Positions 55,049 to 64,000 of a stretch of DNA of 64,000 nucleotides are shown here, one piece after another. Location: assembly GCF_026745355.1 (NCBI RefSeq), contig NC_079205.1:37516045-37580044 (forward strand). Direction: 5' to 3'. Each line of letters opens with the position of its first letter. The stretch's first letter is position 1. The notes under the pieces were generated by a model, which saw nothing but the letters and a program-made list of their open reading frames with translations, ran no database searches and was not told where the DNA came from. Source of the DNA: Beta vulgaris subsp. vulgaris. Lineage: Eukaryota > Streptophyta > Magnoliopsida > Caryophyllales > Amaranthaceae. Both the position numbers and the translations under genes were made by a program.

Positions 55049-56409
55049 TGTTGTTTGTTATTTCCCTAGGAACACTACAAGAGCGGGGGTGAATTGTAGG
55101 TGTAGAAATAAACGTAAATTTTTGCTGAAATTAAAACTTAAACGAATAAACAAGCTCAAGGAACACAAGGGATTTTTACGAGGAAAAACTTCTTGGGCCC
55201 AACAAGAAGAAAAACACTCGACCACTAGGGATTTTAAACTCAACTACTTTCACTAATTAGGCCAAACAACTTTGTTACAACCTAATTCTAACTCGAGCCA
55301 CACCTTGAGTTCCTAAACTCAAGTTCCTGAGCCATGTTCCCTTAACAGAGTTCCTCTCAACTTCACTCGAAGTTTCTCACTCATACAAGCTTCATCAAAG
55401 CCTTCTCTCTTACAGAACTTCACTCAAAGTTCCCTTACCCCAAAAACCAAAATACAATTGATCGAAATAAGCTTAGTGGAATTAGAGTAAGAAAAGAAGA
55501 ACAAATGGCTATTATGAGAGAATGAAGGCACTGACACTTAATTAGTTAAACTCACTTAATTACTTAGTCAGACACATTTGGAACTATTTAGACTTCAATA
55601 TTTATAGTGATAATCACAAAGAACGTGGGAGTAAAACTGATTACATGTTAAGTCCATTAACCCATGATGTTCCTTCCCCTAAGGAACACGTTTCTCATCA
55701 TGTCCCATGATCCCATGATCTAAATATGAACGTGGATATATTTTCGCCACAACTCCTAAGTAATAGGAGTTCCTTGAGCTTTATCCGAAAATCAGTTTTA
55801 TAAAAACAGCTTTTATCTTTAAAACTGAATTTTTAATCTTTAAGAAAATAATATCTTTTAACAAATTCTTTTAAAACCGGATATTATTTTCTTATTTTCC
55901 GAAAAAAAATCTTTTCTTAAACAGATTTTCTTTTAAAATGATTTTATCATTAAATGATTAATTAATAAACTAATTTCCTATAATTTAGGCATGACTTACT
56001 CAATTGCAAATTTAACCGTTATATTTTGCACGCCTAAGTCTAGTTCCTTTTATAACAATTCCTTTAACAATTCGTTTAGTGCCACTTAGTTTGTTCCTTA
56101 GAAAGGAACAAACTCTCATTCTCAAATAAACTGCCACTGTTCCTTACCATTCTTTATTTGTTCCTTTACATTGGAACTAGAAAATAAAACGCCTAGCTTT
56201 TATTCTTCTTGATCCAATGCTTGCTCCAGTATCAACTTAGAAACTTCTTTACTTAGCCTTTGAAATCCTCTCTTGACTTCTTCCTTGACTTCGTATTCTC
56301 CCAGTTCCTTTCATTGATACCTTAAACATCATGCACTTAAATAACTTATTAGTTCACTACTTAGTTTGCATCTTTGTTTCTTTGTCATCATCAAAACTAG
56401 GGTTCAACA
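55049..56409 (-). repeat. Sirevirus-like 3' LTR, 1,361 bp
   Basis: On the minus strand it starts TGTTGAACCCTAGTTTTGAT at 56409 and ends AACAAACAACA at 55049. TG...CA ends and position next to the purine tract support the limits. No gene inside. Confidence 0.8.
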
Positions 56410-56410
56410 A

Positions 56411-56425
56411 TTTCCCCTTTTTGAT
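56411..56425 (-). promoter_or_regulatory. Polypurine tract of the Sirevirus-like element
   Basis: CAAAAAGGGGGAAAT on the minus strand, one base before the LTR start. Preceded by TCATCAT, a Sirevirus-like context. Confidence 0.85.
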
Positions 56426-56941
56426 GATGACAACAAAGGTACAAACTAAGGAAATAACAAATAATATAAGTGAATGAAAATGATAAAATAATAAAGAATA
56501 AAATGAAAAATAAAACACAATTATGTAAGTAACTGAATTTTGATTTTTCATTTACCTTAACCTAATTTTATAATTTTTAATTTTTCAAATTTTTCAGTTT
56601 ATGTACAGTTTGTTCCTTAAATCCTTTCCCCCTTTGTCATCCTCAAAAAGAATAGACTCTGCATGTATTGATGAATTGATTTAACACCTTAAGACCATAT
56701 GCAAGCACCATTGTGGTTAAGTGAGATTTCAAAGAGTAAACTTGCTCAAACATCAATCACATAATACTAGCCATTCCAAGGAAGAAATTATGCAAAAATA
56801 TTTGGAAACACAGACATAATAGCAAAAGTCATTGATTATATATAGCACTTGTTCCATAACAACAAACAAAGAAAGAAAAGAAAAAGGATTAAACAAAAGT
56901 CGTGTTCCTTGAAAAGGAAACAGGAACAACAACAACAAAAA

Positions 56942-58751
56942 CTAAGAAAGGGAAGGGGAATGGTGTTCCTCTACAACCTCTTCTTCAACCACATCCTCTA
57001 GCTTCTTCATCACCACCCCATGATTGTGTCCAACTTGTTCCTTCAACTCCTCCAAAGCAGGGCCATAGAGTCCATCTTCTTTTGTTGGCAACACCGTATC
57101 ACTTAGGATCTTCATAAGACTCGTCATTTTATCAGTTTTAGCATCCAAAGTCCAGTGAAAGTGATTATAAAATTTGATCATGTGTTGAGAAGGAAGACAA
57201 ACATCATTAACCCGCTACATCATCCGGAGATTCTTCTGTTCCTTACCCTTGGAACCTGAGGCAGAAGGTGATTTTGTGAAGGAACTGGAGGGGTTATGGA
57301 AGGCTCATCTGTTCCGGGAATGGAAACAGAAGAGAAGGGTTGTAAATTGGAGGAGAAATGGTGGTGTTGGTGGAAGAGTTGTGGAGGTGGAAGCAAAAGG
57401 TTAGGTCCTTTTATTTCATCCTTATCTGCTCAAAGCTGGAAGGAACAGAAAGGATGAGGAGAAATGGAGGTAGTTTTGTGAAAGGAACAGAGAGTTTGGG
57501 ATGTGGTGGAGTGGGTTCCTTGAGAGTGGAGGGTTCCTGTTCCTCACATCCGAAAGGACTAAAGGGAGTCCTTGTTGGAAGGAACAGAAACAGTAGGAGC
57601 AATCTTTAACGATTGCTCTTCCTCACCTCTGAGGAACAGAATCTAGGCTTGGTGCAATGTGTTTGCGCCTCTTTGGTTTGGTTCCTCCGGCTTAGGAACA
57701 GGTTCCTCAAGATAACATCATTATCTTCTTCTTCTAAGTCAACCTTAGGCAATTTTCTTTTACTTGAGGAACTTGGAGCTATTCTCCCTTGAATGAGTAC
57801 TCCATCTTGGACAGACAGACCAAGTCCATTAAGAGTCTTCTCATTCAGATGTTCCCTTGTTTACTCCTAAGTAGGTCCAACCAGTGAGTCTTACTTCAAA
57901 GTGATGAAGTAAGAGAAGTTATCAAAGCACCATACCCAATACACAATTTTTTCAATACAGTGGTAAGATGTTGGTAAAGAGAGAAGGGAATTGATTTGAA
58001 TGTGGTGGTCTAAACAAAACATATAACACATATCTAAGAGACCCACTTCATTCCTCTTTTCAGTGCAGGAGGAGTGCTCTCCATACCAAGTTAAATAGAC
58101 TTTGTGAAGGGGAGAGAGTAGGTTATGGTTTAGTTTTTTTGACCAGCAGTTCCTCCAAAATATTCACAATTTTGTCCTGAGGAAAATTCGGAAAAGAACA
58201 GTTCCTTTCCGTTTAAAGTACAAATCAGTTCCTTTGCAAGGAACTTCCCAAACTTTGCCCAATGTGGCTTGATTAAACTTAAAGACCATTAGTATTAGTA
58301 AAATTTGCACAAAATTCATCCATAGCTAAAGGAACAAGTGCATTGTTAAAGGCGAATTCAAACAAGAATTCCATGCCTGTTCCTTTAGAATGGTAGTTAA
58401 TTCATGAAATTCTACTTATTGCCCATTCTAAATCTACACAAAAACCCAATACATACCTAGATTCGCTTCTTTCGACCCGTTTCTTGGAAGATGAAGAAAC
58501 AGTTCCTTTGGAAGGAACAGGCGTAATTTCTTCTTCTTCCCCCTGTGTTTTTCCGGGGTTTCTTCTTCATCATCTTCCCCAATTAATTTTCTTCTACGCA
58601 TCTCCTTCTTGGAGATTCTAATTGTTGTTCTTTATGGGGTTTCTTGAATTGGGTCTTTCAAGGGTTTTGGTTGGAGAAGGAAATTTTCCATTTTTGAAGT
58701 GTTGGTAGTTTTTGATGTTGGAAAAGGAGAGTTGCGTGAGGTTTTTGCCAT
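56942..58751 (-). pseudogene. Possible envelope-like reading frame of the Sirevirus-like element (degraded)
   Basis: A minus-strand frame begins MAKTSRNSPFPTSKTTNTSK at 58751, followed within about 90 codons by a basic-acidic stretch (KKEMRRRKLIGEDDEEE) and many breaks. Near the end it reads LDAKTDKMTSLMKILSDTVL and GPALEELKEQVGHNHGVVM with an acidic tail, coiled-coil-like in character. Some Sireviruses carry such a frame here, of unknown role. Similarity is by position and general character only. Confidence 0.4.
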
Positions 58752-59319
58752 GATTTGAGAAGAGTTGAGGTTTTTATGGAGTATAAGAGGTGTGAAGAAT
58801 TTTGGCTTGGTGAAGATGAAAGAGTTGGAGGAACACGGTTTCTAATAATGGTGAATTAAGGAGGGAGTTTGCATGTAATAGTGTCTTTGACACGCGGGAA
58901 AGAAATAATAAAAATAAAAAGAAAAAAACGAAAAGATGATAGATAAAAATCAAGATTTAATTAAATATGATTCCTCTTATTTTGGATTTTTTGGTTTTTT
59001 TTCGAATTTTATGAGTTTTAAATTTTGAAAGAAAATAAATGCGAAGGAACTTGTGCTATAGGAACAACTAATGCTACATATCAATGTCCTTCATATCATG
59101 CATGTTTCTTAACCTTAGGAACAGTAAGGGAGTATTATGTGACATTTGTGAGTTGTTTAATTCTTTGAATTCATGTTTATGTTTGTAACATTCCAATTTG
59201 CAATGGTCTTAGGCAATTAAACACAATTATTTTTAGCACACAAAGTCACTCAAATTGATTCAACATGGGGGAATGACATAGGAACAATCACTTAATTTTT
59301 ATTAACCCTAACTCAAGCC

Positions 59320-59750
59320 TTAATTTTTCATATCTATCCTTTGCAAAGGCTTAGTTAGAATATCAGCAATCTGATTCTCAGTTTGACAAAACTCAAGTTT
59401 AATCAAACCTTTTTCAACATTTTCTCTTAAAAAGTGATGTCTGATATGTATATGCTTTACTCTAGAATGATGCACTGGATCTTTAGAAATACTGATAGCA
59501 CTTGTATTATCACAATAAATAGGAACACAATCAAAGTTTATTCCATAGTCACTAAGTTGTTGTTTTATCCAAAGCATTTGAGAGCAACATGCAGCAGCTG
59601 CTACATATTCTGCTTCAGCAGTGGATAAAGCAACTGTGTTTTTTTTCTTGGTACTCCAAGAAACTAAACTATGACTAAGGAATTGTGCCATACCTGAGGT
59701 GCTTTTCCTATTTACAAGATCTCCAGCATAATCTGCATCTGCATATCCTT
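59320..59750 (-). pseudogene. RNase H of the Sirevirus-like element
   Basis: Open stretch with VSWSTKKKNTVALSTAEAEYVAAAACCSQMLW, VPIYCDNTSAISISKDPVHH, VKHIHIRHHFLRENVEKG and QIADILTKPL. These are the full set of copia RNase H signatures with catalytic residues intact, ending at the normal end of pol. Confidence 0.93.
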
Positions 59751-60924
59751 TTAGCTCGAATGTATCACTTCTTGGATAGTAGAGTCCAAGATCATCTGTT
59801 CCTTTAAGATATCTAAGAATTCTCTTACAGCAGTAAGGTGAGACTCCTTTGGATTTGCTTGAAATCTAGCACACAAACCAACACTGAAAGCTATGTCTGG
59901 ACGACTAGCAGTTAGATACAAAAGTGAACCAATCATTCCTCTATATTTTGTTTGATCAACACTTGTTCCTATGGAGTCTTCATCTAATCTAGTTGAAGTT
60001 CCCATAGGAGTGTGATTTATCTTTGATTTTCGAGGCCATATTTCTTTAATAGTTCCTTTATGTATTTTTGTTGGTGAACAATTATTCCCTTTTCAGTTTG
60101 TTTGATTTGTAATCCAAGAAAGAAATTTAACTCACCCATCATACTCATTTCAAATTCATTATCATGAGACTTGAGAATTCTTTGCACAATGTTTCATTAG
60201 TAGCTCCGAATATGATGTCATCAACATATATTTGAACAAGCAAAATGTCAGTTCCTTTAGATTTTAGGAACAAGGTTTTATCAACCTTTCCTCTTTTAAA
60301 ATTGTTTTCTAAAAGGAACTTTGATAATCTCTCATACCATGATCTAGGTGCTTGTTTTAACCCATAAAGAGCTTTATCAAGCTTGTAGACATGATTTGGG
60401 AGATTATTATTTTCAAAGCCGGGGGTTGTTCAACATATACATCTTCGTTTAGATAGCCATTTAAAAATGCACACTTAACATCCATTTGATATAGTTTAAA
60501 TCCCATGTAAGCAGCAAATGCAATTAAAATTCTAATGGCTTCTAATCTAGCTACAGGAGCAAAGGTTTCTTCATAATCTATTCCTTCTTGTTGATTATAA
60601 CCTTTTACTACAAGTCTAGCTTTGTTCTTACAATGGTTCCATATTCATCTAGTTTATTTCTAAACATCCATTTAAGCCAATTACTTTTTGTTGTTTAGAT
60701 GAGGGAACTAGATGCCATACCTTGTTTCTTTCAAACTCATTTAATTCAGCTTGCATTGCAGTAATCCAATCAGAGTCAGTTAAGGCTTCTTCATGATTTC
60801 TTGGTTCCATCATTGATAGGAACGCATGAAATGCACAAAAGTTCCTTAACTGAGATCTAGTTTGCGTACCTTTGGATATGTCGCTGATTATGAGTTCCAT
60901 GGATGTGACTTTTGTTGTCTCCAA
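59751..60924 (-). pseudogene. Reverse transcriptase of the Sirevirus-like element
   Basis: Minus-strand order: EALTDSDWITAMQAELNEFERNKVWHLVP (60790-60690), then in several frames the palm with LVQIYVDDIIFGA (about 60200-60235, catalytic YVDD) and GELNFFLGLQI, and finally KYRGMIGSLLYLTASRPDIAFSVGLCARFQ (59850-59945). Frame changes near 60650, 60420, 60190 and 60020 break it, but every RT block is recognisable and in order. Confidence 0.9.
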
Positions 60925-61259
60925 GGTTTTGGTTGAAACTCTCTTATAGGAACATGTTGTTCCTCATGAGTTCCTTGAGTAGATGAGGAACTCTGATCAG
61001 TTGTTCTCTTTATAGCCTCGGTGGACTCAGTTCCTTCATTTGAGGAACAGGAACATCTTCTCCTCCTTGAGGAACAGGAACATCATTGATGTATTATTTT
61101 CAATTCCTCGTTCCTTTCCTCTTTCACTTCTTCTTCTTCTTGTGAATCTGCATTCTTTCATTGGTTGTACAACCCAATCTCATAGTCATCAACCTGTATG
61201 CTTGGATTATTTTTGTCAGATTCATCAAAGATTACATGAATGCTTTCTTCAACACACAT

Positions 61260-62206
61260 AGTTCTTTTGTTATATACTCTATAAGCTTTACTATGTGAAG
61301 TATCCTAAAATATTGCTTCATCACTCCTTGCATCAAATTTTCCAAGATTATCTTTTCCATTATTATGCACATAACATTTGCAGCCAAATGTTCTAAAATA
61401 GGTATATTTGGTTTCTTTCCAAAATAAAGTTCATAAGGAGTTTATTAATGATAGGTCTCATCATGGCACGATTAATTATGTGACAAGCAGTATTAACAGC
61501 TTCAGCCCAAAAGTTCCTTGGAAGTTCACTAGCAATTAACATGGTTCTAGACATTTCCTCCAAAGTTCTATTTTTCCTTTCTACAACACCATTTTGTTGT
61601 GGTGTTCTAGGGGCAGAAAAATTATGATCTAGGCCATTATCTCTGCTTAAGTCATCAAATTTATAATTTCGAATTCTTTGCCATGATCTAATCTAATGTG
61701 CATTATTGACCACTTAAGTTTTGAACTCTTTTAGCAAAGACAAGGAACTCATCATAAGTTTCATCTTTACTAGTGAGAAAAATAACCCAAGTATACCTAG
61801 AGTAGTCATCTACAATCACAAGTACATACCTCTTTCCACTTCTGCTTTGAATTCTCATGGGTCCACATAAGTCCATATGAATTAATTCTAATGGTTTAGT
61901 GGTACTTACAATCGTTTTAGATTTGAAAGAGGATCTTACTTGCTTACCTCGTGCACATGCATCACAAACTTGATCAATATGAAATTTTATGGATGGTAAT
62001 CCTAAAACAAGATCTTTTGATCTAAGTTTCTCAAGTAATGAAAAGCTAGCATGTCCTAGACGCTTGTGCCAAAGAAGTGAATCATCTTCAATAACACTAA
62101 GACAAGTTAAATTGATTTGAGGAACAAGGTCTAGATCCACAATGTATGTGTTCCCTTTCCTTGTTCCTTCCAAGATAACCTTCTTAGTTTTAATGTTGAT
62201 GATCAA
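61260..62206 (-). pseudogene. Pre-integrase zinc domain and integrase of the Sirevirus-like element
   Basis: SLLWHKRLGHASFSLLEKLRSKDLVLGLP and VCDACARGKQVRSSFKSK are the zinc-binding pre-integrase domain. LELIHMDLCGPMRIQSRSGKRYVLVIVDDYSRYTWVIFL holds the first core aspartate. After a break near 61703 the core continues with SAPRTPQQNGVVERKNRTLEEMSRTML (glutamate) and PRNFWAEAVNTACHIINR, with further breaks toward 61260. Confidence 0.9.
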
Positions 62207-62585
62207 GCATTTTTCTTTATCAAATTTTACAGTATTTCCTTGTCACAGAATTGAGAAATGCTTAATAATTATGTTTTAGACCTTCAACTAAAAATACATT
62301 TTCAATGGAGTGTAGTGGTGACTTACCACCTTACCCATGCAACTATGTTACCTTTCTTATTATCACCAAATGTTACACTTCCACCTTCATAGGTTGTGAG
62401 TGAGAGAAACTTAGTTTTGTCTCCTGTCATGTGCTTGGAACAACCACTATCGAGATACCATGTGTTGTTCCCCTCACTCCAACCTGCAAAAATCAACTAG
62501 GTGTTAGTTGTAGGAACCCCATCTTTCGTGGGTTCCTGTTCTTGACTAGGATTTGTTTTGACAACCCATTTTTTCTTACTTATTG

Positions 62586-64000
62586 TCACATTTTTCCAAT
62601 CATCTCAGATTTTAGTTGACATTGATTTATGTAATGACCTACCTTGCCACAATACATACAAAACTTATCACTAGGTAGATCAACATATTTCTTTGTCTTG
62701 TTCCTTTTCTTGTAGTTTTCAAAACCAAGACCTTCCTTCCTCTTGGTCTGTGGTTTCTCAATCCACTTAGGAACTTTCATGATTTTGCCTCTGTTCCTTG
62801 CGACAACCAGTTCCTTTTTAAGATTACAGATCTGTTCCTTTAAAATATTTTCTCTTTATTCAATTTTCAATCTCAGATGTGTATCCTTTCAAAGGGGTTG
62901 ATCTTATATCAAAGGAACTCAGAACAGGGACAAACTCCTTCAAGTGTGAAATCTCTAAATTAATTAGATAATTTTCATTTTTAAACTTTCATATATTCTT
63001 TGATTTTTAAGTTTTTATCAAATAAATCAAAGAATCTTGTTTCAACATCTGTTCTCATTTTCTTAAGCCATTCTATGTGTTCCTTGCAAACCTTTAAGGC
63101 TTGTTCCGTTTGTTTCGTTTTTCACGTTCATCTCTACATTCAAGAATTGCATCATAAAGAAGATCATATATTTCAGCCTAGTTTTACATCTAAGTCTGAC
63201 TCAAGACCATGTTGACTTACCTCAACTTTTTCTTCATCTTCTTTTTCGTCAGTGTTTGCCATGAGGCAAAGGTTTGCTGTTTCTTCAGTTGGTTGTTCCT
63301 CTTCTTCTTCCGTCTCTGAATCTCCCCAAGCAGCTATCATAGCTTTGCGCACATTTGCCTTAGAGAAAGGTGCTTTGATTCTTTGTTCCTTTCAGCAAAG
63401 CGTTCCTTGTTCCTTTCTTTGGTTTTGTCATTTTCCCAAAGAGGACATTCCTTGATGAAGTGATCTGTACTACCACATTTATGACAAGCAGCTTTGTTAG
63501 AAAATTTCTTAGTTTTACCTTTGAAGTTTCCATTCTTCATGTTCCTTACATCTTTCGAAATTTTCGAACCATGAGGGCTGCTTCTTCTTCTTCTGAATCC
63601 GAATCATCTTCATCATCTGCTTTGAGAGCAATTGATTTTGATTTGGAGCTTTCACCATATTAGTATCAAGGTGAAGCTCATGAGTCATAAGTGACCCTGC
63701 CAGCTGTTCTAAGTTGAACTTAGTGAAGTCTTTTGTTTCTTGAAAGAGTGACTTTAGCCATCCATCTGTCCTTAGGAAGACTCCTAAGAACCTTTCGAAC
63801 CTGTTCCTCAGATGAAATAAACTTTCCAAGAGAAGCCAACTCATTAATAATGTTAGTAAAACGAGTAAACATGTCTCGGATGCTTTCTTTAGATTTCATG
63901 CAGAACAGTTCATATTGATTCATAAGTAAATCAATTTTCGATCTTTTAACTTCATTAGTTCCTTCATGGGTTACTTCTAGTAAATCCCATATTTGCTTTG
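62586..64000 (-). pseudogene. Gag and zinc knuckles of the Sirevirus-like element, 5' part outside the window
   Basis: Enters at the right edge with YELFCMKSKESIRDMFTRFTNIINELASLGK and VRKVLRSLPKDRW, the UBN2-type copia gag core. Next come CHKCGSTDHFIKECPLW (about 63440-63500), an acidic serine-rich linker, AMIAAWGDSETEEEEQP with ETANLCLMA (about 63250-63345) and a second knuckle CMYCGKVGHYINQC (about 62640). The WGDSE and ANLCLMA linker segments are characteristic of the Sirevirus group. Several frame breaks. Confidence 0.88.

Larger units (their letters stand above)
55049..64000 (-). mobile_element. Sirevirus-like Ty1/copia element, cut by the window edge
   Basis: On the minus strand, from right to left: gag with CCHC knuckles, pre-integrase and integrase, RT, RNase H, a long 3' region with a possible envelope-like frame, polypurine tract and 3' LTR. 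The 2.9-kb post-RNase H region and the purine tract preceded by TCATCATCAAAAAGGGGG fit Sireviruses. The coding regions are broken at many points. The 5' LTR lies beyond the right edge. Confidence 0.85.

Overview
This window looks like a transposon-dense stretch of a plant nuclear genome, most likely a eudicot. The evidence is split genes with GT-AG introns, an acyltransferase of a plant family, and transposable elements of lineages known from plants: Tekay, Athila and Tat Ty3/gypsy, Sirevirus-type copia, CACTA, MULE, PIF/Harbinger, hAT, Stowaway and Helitron. The AT-rich background fits. I cannot name the species from sequence alone. I see no satellite monomer array, rRNA gene, organelle block or CRISPR.

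Region 1 (1 to about 11 kb) holds many small DNA elements, a decayed PIF/Harbinger transposon split by a solo LTR (5684-7575), and the only recognisable host-type gene: a BAHD acyltransferase reading frame (9336-10694) broken by a single in-frame stop. Region 2 (12.1-16.9 kb) is a nearly complete Mutator-like element. It has 81-bp terminal inverted repeats (79 of 81 identical), a 9-bp imperfect target duplication and a transposase gene with only a few lesions. A Stowaway element sits in its first intron. Region 3 (18.1-22 kb) is a minus-strand copia with an insertion in its reverse transcriptase. It adjoins a 4.0-kb CACTA element (22064-26080, AAC target duplication) whose interior holds copia-like sequence and gene-like exons. 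Region 4 (26.1-30.3 kb) looks like the 3' end of a Tat-type gypsy element, with three tandem arrays before its polypurine tract and LTR, and a 640-bp MULE-like element in the LTR. A hAT element with a tRNA-like module follows (30290-31227).

Region 5 (32472-53599) is one nested insertion. A plus-strand Tekay-type chromovirus has GGAGT target duplications, and its gag gene is split inside the first zinc knuckle by a 12.9-kb minus-strand Athila element (34757-47694, ATGTC target duplications). The Athila LTRs and internal region carry arrays of a near-palindromic 14-mer, GGTGCGGGCGCACC. A copy of the start of its gag lies near its 3' end. The Tekay 5' LTR is only 77 bp, and most of it is the reverse complement of the end of the 2.0-kb 3' LTR. 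Region 6 (55049 to the right edge) is a minus-strand Sirevirus-like copia, cut by the window edge.

The elements do not form an operon or pathway. The layout is a history of insertions: Athila inside Tekay, a solo LTR inside Harbinger, Stowaway inside MULE, and a MULE-like element inside a Tat LTR. Nearly all coding regions carry frameshifts or stops. The MULE and the Tekay pol region are the best preserved.
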